The notes: generated by a model not told the origin, from the letters alone. Counted from the first letter of the stretch, positions 43,637 through 52,467 are shown. The stretch: 64,000 nucleotides of DNA from Niabella sp. (GCF_030150205.1 NZ_JASLGT010000026.1:115798-179797), one strand, 5' to 3'. Numbers and translations: made by a program.

Positions 43637-44884
43637 ATGTTAAGGCGCTCACTGGAAATTATAAGCAGTAGTTTTCGCATGGCCATGCAGGAGCTATGGA
43701 AGAATAAGCTGCGCACCTTCCTGTCGCTTTTTGGCATTACCATCGGGATCTTCTGTATCATCGGCGTATTGGCCACGGTAAACAGCCTGCAGCAAAACAT
43801 ACAGAATGAAATAAAAACCCTGGGCTCCAATACGATCTATGTAGATAAATGGGATTATGGAGGCGGGCCCGATTATCCCTGGTGGAAATATGTGAACCGG
43901 CCGGTGCCCCGTTATGATGAGGTAAAGCCAATAAAAGAGCGCACACCCAATGCCCGCTATGTGGCCTTTGCGCTCCAGGGAAGGGGAAACGTAGAGTTTT
44001 CGGGATACCTGCTAAACGGTGTAAACGTATACAGTGTTAGCGAAGAGTACATCAAGATACAGCCGCTGACTATGGGTTTTGGCCGTTTTATTTCCGATGC
44101 GGAATTTAACTACGGCACCAATGTGGCGGTGATTGGAAATGAGATTGCTGAAAAGTTATTTAATGAGCCGGAGCTGGCGGTAAATAAAATGATCTCCATA
44201 GCCGGACGGAAGATCCTGGTAGCAGGTGTCATTGAAAAACAGGGAAAGCAGATGATCGGTGGCTGGGGCTTTGATCAGAGCGTGATCCTTCCATTTTTGT
44301 TCGGACGTACGATCTACAACGAGGAAAAGACCGATCCGGTGATCATGGTGCAGGGCCGGGAGCAGATCACCAGTAAGGGGCTAAAGGATGAACTGATGGT
44401 AACCATGCGGAGCCTTCACAAGCTGAGCCCGAAGCAGGATGATAATTTTGCATTAAATGATATCAATGATATCGGCAGCCAGGTGGAAGAGGCCTTTGCG
44501 GGATTAAATATAGGAGGAGCTGTAATTGGAGGGATTAGTTTGATTGTGGGATTGTTTGGTGTAGCCAATATTATGTTTGTAACCGTAAAGGAACGCACTT
44601 CGCAGATCGGTTTGAAAAAAGCCCTGGGCGCCAAGCGGCAGATCATTCTTACGGAGTTCCTGCTGGAGTCGGCTTTTCTTTGCATGCTGGGCGGATTGAT
44701 TGGCTTATTCCTGGTATACCTGCTGGCGCAGATCCTGAGTAAGGCCCTCGATTTCCCGGTATTTATATCCGTTGGTAATATGGTATGGACCTTTTTGATC
44801 TGTGTGATCGTTGGGGTGATTGCGGGTATTGTTCCGGCGATACAGGCGGCAAAAATGAACCCGGTGGTGGCCATCCGGAGTTGA
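43637..44884 (+). CDS. MacB/FtsX-type ABC transporter permease
   Basis: 415 residues from the ATG at 43637. An N-terminal membrane helix follows LWKNKLRTFLSLFGITIGIF, the MacB_PCD entry motif. A large periplasmic domain spans about 65-285, and the FtsX domain has three helices after 290 (VGLFGVANIMFVTVKERTSQ, IGLKKALGAKRQIILTEFLL) ending AAKMNPVVAIRS. These permeases pair with an ATPase to move lipids, peptides or drugs or to power lipoprotein release. No ATPase gene is adjacent, so the partner must lie elsewhere. Confidence 0.92.
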   Translation: MLRRSLEIISSSFRMAMQELWKNKLRTFLSLFGITIGIFCIIGVLATVNSLQQNIQNEIKTLGSNTIYVDKWDYGGGPDYPWWKYVNRPVPRYDEVKPIKERTPNARYVAFALQGRGNVEFSGYLLNGVNVYSVSEEYIKIQPLTMGFGRFISDAEFNYGTNVAVIGNEIAEKLFNEPELAVNKMISIAGRKILVAGVIEKQGKQMIGGWGFDQSVILPFLFGRTIYNEEKTDPVIMVQGREQITSKGLKDELMVTMRSLHKLSPKQDDNFALNDINDIGSQVEEAFAGLNIGGAVIGGISLIVGLFGVANIMFVTVKERTSQIGLKKALGAKRQIILTEFLLESAFLCMLGGLIGLFLVYLLAQILSKALDFPVFISVGNMVWTFLICVIVGVIAGIVPAIQAAKMNPVVAIRS

Positions 44885-44892
44885 GGGAGTGG

Positions 44893-45125
44893 GTAGTAGT
44901 GAATAGGCAATAGTGAATAGGGAATAGGGAGTAGGCAATAGTGAATAGTCAATGGTGAATCAGGGTCGTTTTCTTAAAGTCGCAGATGTGCAGATTTGGT
45001 ACAGGCTTTAACTACAACAATGTCGCAGAAAAGCGCCGAAGGCGTGATCAGCGTATCTGCGCAACCATAAAATTGCTTAAGGAAATGGCATTGAATGGTG
45101 AATGGGCAATAGTCAATAGTTAAGA
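44893..45125. repeat. Phrase repeats and a decayed inverted repeat before tsaD
   Basis: AGTGAATAGGCAATAGTGAATAG-type phrases occupy 44893-44955 and 45102-45121, like those at 6740-6775 and 7079-7101. Between them, CGCAGATGTGCAGATTT (44981) and ATCAGCGTATCTGCG (45047) resemble the arms of the perfect repeat at 3600-3649, but are diverged and about 50 bases apart. Confidence 0.65.
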
Positions 45126-45151
45126 GGCGGGGCGCTGAATAAATTAAAATA

Positions 45152-46195
45152 ATGAGCAAGATAAATATACTGGCAATTGAATCGAGTTGTGATGAAACAT
45201 CTGCGGCGGTTTGCAGCGGCGGGGAAATTTTATCGAACCGGATCGCTACACAGGCGGTGCATGCAGAACATGGGGGTGTGGTGCCGGAACTGGCATCGCG
45301 GGCGCATATGCAGCATATCGTTCCCGTGGTGGATGTGGCATTAAAGCAAAGCGGGTTGAAGCTGGAGGATATGAATGCGATCGCGTTTACGCAGGCACCC
45401 GGATTGATCGGGAGTTTGCTGGTGGGCGGACAGTTTGCAAAATCGCTGTCACTGGCATTGAACAAGCCGCTGATAGCGGTGAATCATATGCAGGCGCATG
45501 TGCTGGCGAATTTAATACCCGCGGATAAACCCTCGTTCCCATTTCTGTGTTTGACGGTGAGCGGCGGACATACCCAGATCGTAAAATGTGTTTCGCCTAC
45601 CCGGCTGGAAATTATCGGCGAAACCATTGATGATGCGGCAGGGGAAGCTTTTGATAAGGCCGCAAAAATGCTGGGATTGCCTTACCCGGGCGGACCACTG
45701 GTGGATAAATATGCAAAGGAGGGAAACCCAGACCGGTTTCAATTTCCTGAACCCAGGATACCCGGTTATAATTTTAGTTTTAGCGGACTTAAAACGGCGA
45801 TCCTTTATTTCCTGAGAAATGCCGGTACAGCACAGGTATACAAAGAAGAGTTTGCAGCCTCAGAGGCAGAACGGCAACGCTTTATTGATGAGAACCTGCG
45901 GGATATTTGTGCCTCTATCCAGCACCGGATCATTTCGATCCTGTTAAATAAACTGAGCAGGGCTGCCAAAGAGCTGGGGATAAAAGATCTTTGTATTGCC
46001 GGTGGTGTATCTGCCAATAGCGGGCTGCGGAAGGCATTTAAGGAAATGGGTGAGGAAAAGGGCTGGAATACATTTATTCCGGATTTTCAATATTGCACCG
46101 ATAACGCCGGTATGATTGCCATCACCGGTTATTATAAGTATCTCGAAAATGATTTTGCAGACCTGTCGGTGCCATCCATGGCACGGGGATTTTAA
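45152..46195 (+). CDS. tsaD: tRNA N6-adenosine threonylcarbamoyltransferase
   Basis: 347 residues. TsaD (Kae1/Gcp) attaches the threonylcarbamoyl group to A37 of ANN-decoding tRNAs together with TsaB and TsaE. Signatures are ILAIESSCDETSAAV, the metal-binding H112 and H116 in VNHMQAHVLA, LTVSGGHTQIV, GEAFDKAAKMLGLPYPGGP, FSFSGLKTA and CIAGGVSANSGLR. Length is typical. Cytoplasmic, essential in most bacteria. It stands alone after the phrase-repeat region. Confidence 0.96.
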   Translation: MSKINILAIESSCDETSAAVCSGGEILSNRIATQAVHAEHGGVVPELASRAHMQHIVPVVDVALKQSGLKLEDMNAIAFTQAPGLIGSLLVGGQFAKSLSLALNKPLIAVNHMQAHVLANLIPADKPSFPFLCLTVSGGHTQIVKCVSPTRLEIIGETIDDAAGEAFDKAAKMLGLPYPGGPLVDKYAKEGNPDRFQFPEPRIPGYNFSFSGLKTAILYFLRNAGTAQVYKEEFAASEAERQRFIDENLRDICASIQHRIISILLNKLSRAAKELGIKDLCIAGGVSANSGLRKAFKEMGEEKGWNTFIPDFQYCTDNAGMIAITGYYKYLENDFADLSVPSMARGF

Positions 46196-46205
46196 TGGTT
46201 AAAAA

Positions 46206-46255
46206 GTTCCATGTTCCATAGTTCGCGCATAACGTGAAACCCTGGAACATGGAAC
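46206..46255. repeat. 13-bp perfect inverted repeat between convergent tsaD and hom
   Basis: GTTCCATGTTCCA (46206-46218) and TGGAACATGGAAC (46243-46255) flank 24 bases. It may serve as a bidirectional terminator, although no T-run follows on the plus strand. Confidence 0.6.
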
Positions 46256-46382
46256 CTGAAACAAAAGAATTAGTTTTCAGTGATCAGTTGTCAGTCGATT
46301 ATGCCCGGATCATCGATTTATCTGCTCGCATGGAGTGTAAAGCGAAAGTTCAACCTGAAACTTTGAACGTCAAACCTGAAAC

Positions 46383-47639
46383 TTATATCAGCCCTGCTAA
46401 TTCCAGGCTTTTCTTCTTTAATTTCCGTTCTTCAATATCTTCAATAATTCCGTCGGCCTCTACAATTAAGGAAGTACCGTTCTCTTTCCACCAGGAATGT
46501 TGTTTTAGTTTTTGCAGTGCGATTACCCCCGATAAATATTTACGGCTTTCCTGGGCATGCCATTCCTCGATCCACTCAAAGTCTTCTTTGGGAATATTCG
46601 CCAGGTCGGTAAAGCTTACAAATACTTTCAGGTAAATGGCATCATTGAGCTGGTGCGGCTTGTGGTGGTATAATTTTTTATACTCATACCGGTATTCATA
46701 GCGCAGTGCCGAGATATCGCTCAGTACTGCTGAAGCGGTAGGAAAGCTTCCGGCACCTTTACCATAAAAGAACTGCTGATCTGCAAACCCGCTTTCAATA
46801 ACCACACCGTTGTATTCATTTTTTACAAAGGACAGGGGGCTATCGGTATTTACAAATTGCGGAAGCACATAGGCACCCACACCGCCATTGATCAGTTTTT
46901 TTGCCTGCGCCACCAGTTTGATCTGTTGTCCGCGCGCCTTGGCTACCAGGGCATCTGATTTGGCAATATTCTGAATGCCGTTAAACAGGATGTGGTCCGG
47001 GTGCGCCACAATGCCATAGGCATGAAGCAACAGGATGGTCCATTTGTTCAGTGCATCATATCCTTCTACATCCAGGGTGGGATCGCTTTCTGCAAAGCCC
47101 AGTTGCTGTGCCAGTAACAGGGCGTCTTTAAATGCCAGGTTTTCTTCAAAGATCTTGGTGAGGATAAAATTGGTACTACCGTTTACGATGGCACGGATGC
47201 TGTGCAGGAGATCATTGTCATAGTACTCTTCCAGGTTCCGGATCACCGGGATGGAAGCGCAGGCAGAAGATTCGTACAGCAGGGACCTTCCGGTTTTTTG
47301 CTGCAGCTCCAGTAATTCCGAGAGGTTTTCCGCGATCATTTTCTTGGAAGAGCTCACGACGTCCTTGCCATTTTTTAAAGCCGTGCTTACAATTTCAAAA
47401 CCAGCAATGGAGTCATCGATCACTTCAACGATCAGGTTGATGGAGGTGTCGTTTAACAGTTCATTGCGATCGGTTGTAAACAGATCTTCGGGTGCATTTC
47501 TTTTCTTCCCCGGATGCTTGATGCAGACTTTTTTGATGCTGGCTTTTAAAGAAGGTGTTTGTTGCAACACTTTATAAAGCCCTTCTCCTACAACACCAAA
47601 GCCAAATAGTCCGATCACTAATTCTCTATGTTCGCCCAT
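46383..47639 (-). CDS. hom: Homoserine dehydrogenase
   Basis: 418 residues. The Rossmann motif GFGVVGEGL lies at about 13-21. The catalytic domain has YESSACASIPVIR, IRAIVNGSTNFILTKI, GFAESDPTLDVEGYDALNK and GKGAGSFPTASAVLSDI. The enzyme reduces aspartate semialdehyde to homoserine. It is the last gene of the metY-metX-hom operon (5 bases after metX), supplying the substrate for MetX. No ACT domain is evident, and the C-terminal roughly 90 residues are a charged extension. Confidence 0.93.
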   Translation of the reverse strand: MGEHRELVIGLFGFGVVGEGLYKVLQQTPSLKASIKKVCIKHPGKKRNAPEDLFTTDRNELLNDTSINLIVEVIDDSIAGFEIVSTALKNGKDVVSSSKKMIAENLSELLELQQKTGRSLLYESSACASIPVIRNLEEYYDNDLLHSIRAIVNGSTNFILTKIFEENLAFKDALLLAQQLGFAESDPTLDVEGYDALNKWTILLLHAYGIVAHPDHILFNGIQNIAKSDALVAKARGQQIKLVAQAKKLINGGVGAYVLPQFVNTDSPLSFVKNEYNGVVIESGFADQQFFYGKGAGSFPTASAVLSDISALRYEYRYEYKKLYHHKPHQLNDAIYLKVFVSFTDLANIPKEDFEWIEEWHAQESRKYLSGVIALQKLKQHSWWKENGTSLIVEADGIIEDIEERKLKKKSLELAGLI

Positions 47640-47644
47640 TGTTT

Positions 47645-48685
47645 TTATTTTATCGCCACGCCTTCGGCATGACGGGTTGTGAATTTTTTTATTGCTTCTG
47701 ATATCTGGTCAAATTCCAGCAGGAATCCATCATGACCATAATCAGAACGGATTTCTTTTTCGATGGCTCCGGGGATATGTTCTGCTAAAAACTCCTGTTC
47801 TTCCGGTGGAAACAGCAGGTCTCCTTCCAGTGCCAATGCCAGCGTTTTTGCCTGGATGGTTCCCAGGGCCTTAATTACCCCGCCGCGTCCGCGTCCAAGG
47901 TTGTGGCTATCCATACTTTTGCTAAGGGCATAATAGCTGAAGGCATTAAAGCGTGCCGCTAATTTAGTACCCTGGTAGCGTTGGTAGCTTTCACTCCGGA
48001 AAGCTTCCAGCTGTTCATCCGAATGTTCGGATTGTGTTTTGTTATAGGCTGTAGCATTGCGATAGGAGAGCAGGGCGATTCCCCGCGCTACCTCCATGCC
48101 TTTAAGTCCGGCGTCCGGACTTTTGGTTTGCCAGCTTTGATCGGCCTCAATCGCAAACCGCTGCGAGGCATTAAAGGCCTTTCCCCAGGGGGAGTGCACC
48201 GCGTTGGTTGCCAGGGGAATGATGTATTCGAAGAGCCCCGGGTCCTGTACGGCCCATTCCAGGAGCTGTTGTCCGCCGGTACTGCCCCCGATACCGATCT
48301 TTATTTTTTGAATGCCCAGTTCTTTTTGCAACAACTGGTAGGCATGTGCCATGTCTCGGATGGTGAAGAACGGGAAATCATGATAATAGGGTGCTCCGGT
48401 TGCCGGGTTTACATCCAGGGGGCTGCTGCTGCCATAACAGCTGCCCGGCATGTTTACGCAGATGATAAAATCCTTTTGGGGATCAAAGGTTTTTCCTTCA
48501 CCAATCATTTCGGGCCACCATTCATGCGGGTTGCTGTTTGCTGTAAGCGCATGAAAGATCCACACCACGTTGGACTGCTCTTCATTGATGCGGCCATAGG
48601 TGGTATAAGCCAGCCGCAGGTTTTGAAAAATTACACCACTTTCTAATACAAAGGGTGCCGGATATGTAAATATGTTTTGTTGCAT
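47645..48685 (-). CDS. metX: Homoserine O-acetyltransferase
   Basis: 346 residues from the ATG at 48685, chosen because MQQNIFTYPAPFVLESG fits the family and a hairpin occupies the upstream alternative. The alpha/beta-hydrolase motifs are IFHALTANS, the nucleophile elbow GIGGSTGGQQLLEW with Ser135, LEGDLLFPP with the acid, and YGHDGFLLE with His318. It acetylates homoserine with acetyl-CoA, the step before MetY. Second gene of the operon. Confidence 0.94.
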   Translation of the reverse strand: MQQNIFTYPAPFVLESGVIFQNLRLAYTTYGRINEEQSNVVWIFHALTANSNPHEWWPEMIGEGKTFDPQKDFIICVNMPGSCYGSSSPLDVNPATGAPYYHDFPFFTIRDMAHAYQLLQKELGIQKIKIGIGGSTGGQQLLEWAVQDPGLFEYIIPLATNAVHSPWGKAFNASQRFAIEADQSWQTKSPDAGLKGMEVARGIALLSYRNATAYNKTQSEHSDEQLEAFRSESYQRYQGTKLAARFNAFSYYALSKSMDSHNLGRGRGGVIKALGTIQAKTLALALEGDLLFPPEEQEFLAEHIPGAIEKEIRSDYGHDGFLLEFDQISEAIKKFTTRHAEGVAIK

Positions 48686-48699
48686 TCTGGGTGAAAAGA

Positions 48700-48745
48700 C
48701 CTGTAAGGTTTTAACCAATCTGCAGAAATGGGAAAACCTTACAGG
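48700..48745. terminator. 13-bp hairpin between metY and metX
   Basis: Arms CCTGTAAGGTTTT (48700-48712) and its complement (48733-48745) surround a 20-base loop. In the direction of the operon the tail is TCTTTTC, so it could be a weak terminator or an mRNA-processing or stability element that sets metX-hom levels below metY. Similar inverted repeats are common in this phylum. Confidence 0.55.
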
Positions 48746-48754
48746 CCTTGTTTT

Positions 48755-50068
48755 TTACTGGTTAAAAACAGCGGCAAAAGCCTGCTCAAAATCTGCTTTA
48801 ATATCTTCGATATATTCAATACCAAGGCTGATGCGGATCAGGTTGTCCAGCACGCCGGCACTGGCTCTTTCGGCTTCGCTGAGCTGCTCGTGCGTGGTAG
48901 AAGCGGGATGGATGGCCAGGGTTTTGGCATCGCCTACGTTTGCCAGGTGGCTTACCAGCTTCAGGTTATTGATAAAGTTCCGGCCGTTTTCAAGTCCGCC
49001 TTTAATCCCAAATTGCAGCACACCGCCAAAACCATTGATTAGGTACTTTTTGGCCAGGGTGTGATATGGGCTGCTTTCCAGTCCGGGATACCATACGAAC
49101 TCAACCTTGTCGTGTTGCTCCAGCCATTGTGCAAGCGCAAGGGCATTGTCTACCGTACGTTGTACGCGCAACGAAAGTGTTTCCAGTCCCTGCAGCAGCA
49201 GGAAGGAGTTAAAGGGACTCAGTGCCGGTCCAAAATCACGCAGTCCTTCCACACGGGCGCGGATGGCAAATGCAATATTGGGCAGTCCCAGCGGGTTGCC
49301 TTCACCAAACACCTGCCAGAAGTTTAACCCGTGATAGCCTTCTGAGGGCTCGGAGAACTGCGGGAATTTGCCGTTACCCCAGTTGTAATTGCCTCCGTCT
49401 ACGATGATGCCACCGATGCTGTTGCCATGTCCGCCGATCCACTTGGTGGCTGCTTCTACAACAATATTGGCACCGTGTTTAATGGGCTGAAACAGGTAAC
49501 CACCGGCACCAAAGGTATTGTCTACGATCAGCGGGAGATCATATTCTTTGGCCAGTGCGACAAATTTTTCAAAGTCGGGAACATTCAACCGCGGGTTACC
49601 CAGCGTTTCGATATAAATGGCCTTTGTTTTGTCATCGATCAACGGACGGAAGCTATCTACATTATCATCTGCAGCGAACCGTACGTCGATACCCAGCCGT
49701 TTAAAAGAAACCTTAAACTGGTTAAACGTACCGCCATATAAAAACGGAGAGGTAACAAAATTTTCACCAGCCTGCAGCAGGTTGGTAATGGCTAAAAACT
49801 GTGCGGCCTGGCCCGATGCGGTAGCCAGTGCGGCAACGCCTCCTTCGAGTGCGGCAACGCGCTGCTCAAATACATCGGTGGTCGGATTCATGATCCGGGT
49901 ATAGATATTGCCAAATTCTTTTAAGCCAAAAAGATTGGCGGCATGATCGGCATTTTTAAAAACATAAGAAGTCGTCTGGTAAATCGGTACGGCACGGCTT
50001 CCGGTTGTAGGGTCGGGCTGCTGACCGGCATGCACCTGCAATGTGTCGAAATGTAGTTGGTTACTCAT
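48755..50068 (-). CDS. metY: O-acetylhomoserine sulfhydrylase
   Basis: 437 residues, a PLP enzyme of the Cys/Met metabolism family. Motifs include SRAVPIYQTTSYVF, YTRIMNPTTDVFEQRVAALE, ATASGQAAQF, IVDNTFGAGGYLFQPIKHGA, the PLP lysine K209 in EAATKWIGGHG, and the C-terminal HPASTTHEQLS..RISLGIEYIED. It makes homocysteine from O-acetylhomoserine and sulfide. It is first in the operon metY-metX-hom, preceded by a SAM-I riboswitch and a short Cys/Met-rich ORF. Confidence 0.95.
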   Translation of the reverse strand: MSNQLHFDTLQVHAGQQPDPTTGSRAVPIYQTTSYVFKNADHAANLFGLKEFGNIYTRIMNPTTDVFEQRVAALEGGVAALATASGQAAQFLAITNLLQAGENFVTSPFLYGGTFNQFKVSFKRLGIDVRFAADDNVDSFRPLIDDKTKAIYIETLGNPRLNVPDFEKFVALAKEYDLPLIVDNTFGAGGYLFQPIKHGANIVVEAATKWIGGHGNSIGGIIVDGGNYNWGNGKFPQFSEPSEGYHGLNFWQVFGEGNPLGLPNIAFAIRARVEGLRDFGPALSPFNSFLLLQGLETLSLRVQRTVDNALALAQWLEQHDKVEFVWYPGLESSPYHTLAKKYLINGFGGVLQFGIKGGLENGRNFINNLKLVSHLANVGDAKTLAIHPASTTHEQLSEAERASAGVLDNLIRISLGIEYIEDIKADFEQAFAAVFNQ

Positions 50069-50154
50069 AAAAAATAATGAATTTAATAAAGTGAAAAATA
50101 ATGTTGAACTATGTAAGGGTCGTTAGAGAACACCTGTTGGGGGTATGAAGATGA

Positions 50155-50172
50155 TATGCCTGCTAAGGCATA
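50155..50172 (-). promoter_or_regulatory. Hairpin overlapping the stop of the metY leader ORF
   Basis: TATGCCT and AGGCATA pair perfectly around a four-base loop that contains the stop codon of the ORF at 50163-50270. A stalled ribosome at the Cys/Met codons would prevent or alter this fold. Confidence 0.5.
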
Positions 50173-50270
50173 CAACAAACAGGGCAACACATTACGGGCG
50201 TAATGTAAAAAACGGGATATGTTGCGCTTTGTTTCATGCAGACTACGAATTTAGTAGAGTTTTGTTTCAT
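50163..50270 (-). CDS. Candidate Cys/Met leader peptide upstream of metY
   Basis: A 35-codon ORF starting MKQNSTKFVVCMKQ and ending MCCPVCCMP. Five Cys and four Met among 35 residues is a striking enrichment, with six of the last nine residues being Cys or Met. It lies between the SAM riboswitch terminator (50307-50338) and metY (start 50068, 93 bases on). Two perfect 7-bp hairpins fall inside it (50189-50206) and across its stop (50155-50172). The layout resembles amino-acid attenuation leaders. It is not a known family to me, and function is inferred. Confidence 0.45.
   Translation of the reverse strand: MKQNSTKFVVCMKQSATYPVFYITPVMCCPVCCMP
50189..50206 (-). promoter_or_regulatory. Hairpin inside the metY leader ORF
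   Basis: ACATTAC and GTAATGT pair perfectly around four bases. It lies just before the Cys/Met-rich codons of the leader ORF, so ribosome position would decide whether it forms. Confidence 0.45.
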
Positions 50271-50306
50271 ATTCAAAAAAAATTACAGGCAGCGGATGGC
50301 CGGCAC

Positions 50307-50338
50307 AAAAAAAGCCCACCCGGATAAACCAGATGAGC
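50307..50338 (-). terminator. Riboswitch-controlled terminator
   Basis: On the minus strand GCTCATCTGG, loop TTTAT and CCGGGTGGGC form a 10-bp stem (several G-T pairs) followed by seven T residues. It directly follows the SAM-I aptamer, so SAM binding should favour termination. Confidence 0.85.
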
Positions 50339-50376
50339 TGTCTTATGAATGTTTTTATAATACGCTACAAATCCGA

Positions 50377-50482
50377 CTTATCTTCCTCCCGTTTCTGCGG
50401 GAGCTGGAATTGGCACCTTGTTATCCTCATAACAGGTTGCCAAGGCTTCATTGGGCCAAACCCTCTGCCTTTCTTGATAAGG
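50377..50482 (-). ncRNA. SAM-I riboswitch (S-box) aptamer
   Basis: Read on the minus strand the conserved core is complete: P1 5' strand CCTTATCAAGA, the motif GGCAGAGGG, ATGAAGCCTTGGCAACC, GGTGCCAATTCC, and the P1 3' strand GGAAGATAAG. The order and spacing match SAM-I riboswitches. It lies upstream of metY-metX-hom and is followed by a terminator hairpin with T-run, so high SAM should switch the operon off at transcription level. Confidence 0.93.
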
Positions 50483-50540
50483 TTTCCCACCTGGGCGGGA
50501 AAATGAAAAAGAACTAAAATAACCTGCTGACAGGCCGGCG

Positions 50541-50548
50541 CAAAGGTA
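50541..50548 (-). promoter_or_regulatory. -7 element of the metY operon
   Basis: CAAAGGTA on the plus strand reads TACCTTTG on the minus strand, an exact TAnnTTTG match about 60 bases ahead of the riboswitch P1 helix. Confidence 0.6.
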
Positions 50549-50740
50549 GGAAACAAAAAGGAAAGAAAAAAGCTATAGGGGCATCATTAATCCTAAGAAC
50601 CTGTCTTTCAATAAGAAATATGAACAATTGTTAGTTTAACAATTAAATGTTAGAAATTATTCTTTGTTTATTCTTTTTGTATTTTAAAATATCTAATTTA
50701 CTGTGTTTAAAATATATTTTTTTTAGATATTTTCAAATGA

Positions 50741-50748
50741 TATTTTTG
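50741..50748 (+). promoter_or_regulatory. -7 element (TATTTTTG) of pckA
   Basis: An exact TAnnTTTG match 26 bases before the pckA start, in a very AT-rich stretch. The metY promoter region lies about 200 bases away on the other strand. Confidence 0.55.
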
Positions 50749-50774
50749 TTGTTTCAACAAAGTTTAAACGCAAT

Positions 50775-52379
50775 ATGCTTACAAAGCCATTCGAGATCCC
50801 CGAAAAACAGCTGAAGTCAGCGGGGCTCAACTTAAACAACCAAATCCATTATCAACTGACCTCCGACGAGCTGGTAGAAGACGCGCTTATGAATCACCAG
50901 GGCCGGCTGAATGATACCGGGGCCCTGGTCATCTCCACCGGAACATTTACCGGCCGCTCACCAAAAGACAAATTTGTTGTAAAAGATGACCTGACTGCAA
51001 CAACGATCGATTGGGGAAATTTTAACAACCCCATCGAAGAGCGGTATTTCGACCGGATCCTTGAAGACGTACGCAGTTATTTAAACAGCCGGGAAGAGCT
51101 GTGGGTAAGGGATGCCTATGCCTGTGCGGCACCGGAGTACCGGTTAAATATCCGCGTGGTAAATGAGTTACCCTGGATGAACCTGTTTGCCCATAATCTT
51201 TTCCTGCGACCGGCTGAGGAAGAACTGGAACATTTTGAACCGGACTGGCATATTCTTTCCGCTCCCGGGCTGGAACTGGACCCCGTACGTTGCGGTACCC
51301 GGCAGGGCAATGCTACTGTTGTAAGTTTTAAACATAAGATGATCCTGATCGCCGGTAGCGCGTATACCGGGGAGATCAAGAAAGGGATCTTTTCGATATT
51401 GAATTACCTGTTGCCGCAAACCCGGGATGTGCTGAGCATGCATTGTTCGGCCAATATTGGAAAGGATGGAGATACGGCCCTGTTCTTCGGACTGAGCGGT
51501 ACCGGTAAAACCACGCTGAGTACGGATCCAAACCGGAAACTGATCGGGGATGATGAGCATGGGTGGGATGATAAAGGGGTATTTAACTTTGAAGGTGGTT
51601 GTTACGCAAAATGCATCGGGCTCTCCGAAGAAAAAGAGCCGGAGATCTATCATGCTGTAAGAAAAGGCGCCCTTGTTGAAAACGTTACATTCTTTCCCGG
51701 AACGGACCGCATCAATTTTGAGGATGCATCTGTCACTGAAAATACAAGGGTGGCTTATCCGATCGATTTTGTGGAAAACAGTGTGCCGGAAGAAATGGGT
51801 GGTGTACCGGAGCATATCTTCTTTTTGACCTGTGATGCCTATGGTGTGTTGCCGCCCATCGCGCGGTTGTCGCGGGAGCAGGCGCTGTATTATTTTATCA
51901 GTGGTTACACCGCAAAAGTGGCGGGTACGGAAGCCGGTGTTACCGAACCCAAAGCTACATTCAGTGCCTGCTTTGGAGCACCCTTTCTGCCGCTGCATCC
52001 GGCACGGTACGCGGCCATGCTGGGTGAGCGAATCGCAGCACACGGGGTAAAGGTGTGGATGGTCAATACCGGCTGGACGGGTGGTGCCTATGGTACCGGA
52101 AGCCGGATGAAACTGGCCGATTCGCGGGCGATGATACGGGCTGCTTTGAACGGAGGCCTGGATAATGTTATCTATCATAAAGATCCTGTTTTCAGACTGA
52201 TGATCCCCGGCACCTGCCCGGGTGTGGATCCAAACGTATTAACGCCACGGCATACCTGGCAGCACCCGGAAGCCTATGATGCACAGGCGGCGGACCTGGC
52301 CGGGCAGTTTATAAAAAATTTTGAAAGATATGCAGCGGTGGTTGCCGGAGCAATAAAAGACGCGGGCCCAAAGCTTTGA
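50775..52379 (+). CDS. pckA: Phosphoenolpyruvate carboxykinase (ATP)
   Basis: 534 residues, the normal length. Motifs are STGTFTGRSPKDKFVV, FSILNYLLPQ..SMHCSANIG, the kinase P-loop GLSGTGKTTLS at 239-249, DDEHGWDDKGVFNFEGGCYAK with metal and nucleotide ligands, and WMVNTGWTGGAYGTGSRM. It converts oxaloacetate and ATP to phosphoenolpyruvate, the entry step of gluconeogenesis, in the cytoplasm. It is transcribed divergently from metY. Confidence 0.96.
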   Translation: MLTKPFEIPEKQLKSAGLNLNNQIHYQLTSDELVEDALMNHQGRLNDTGALVISTGTFTGRSPKDKFVVKDDLTATTIDWGNFNNPIEERYFDRILEDVRSYLNSREELWVRDAYACAAPEYRLNIRVVNELPWMNLFAHNLFLRPAEEELEHFEPDWHILSAPGLELDPVRCGTRQGNATVVSFKHKMILIAGSAYTGEIKKGIFSILNYLLPQTRDVLSMHCSANIGKDGDTALFFGLSGTGKTTLSTDPNRKLIGDDEHGWDDKGVFNFEGGCYAKCIGLSEEKEPEIYHAVRKGALVENVTFFPGTDRINFEDASVTENTRVAYPIDFVENSVPEEMGGVPEHIFFLTCDAYGVLPPIARLSREQALYYFISGYTAKVAGTEAGVTEPKATFSACFGAPFLPLHPARYAAMLGERIAAHGVKVWMVNTGWTGGAYGTGSRMKLADSRAMIRAALNGGLDNVIYHKDPVFRLMIPGTCPGVDPNVLTPRHTWQHPEAYDAQAADLAGQFIKNFERYAAVVAGAIKDAGPKL

Positions 52380-52467
52380 TTTTTTTTTTTGTGTTTGTTT
52401 TATGAAGGGCCACTGGTAACGGTGGCTTTTTTTATGGGTGCCACTGATGGCTGTGGCAATATTTAAA

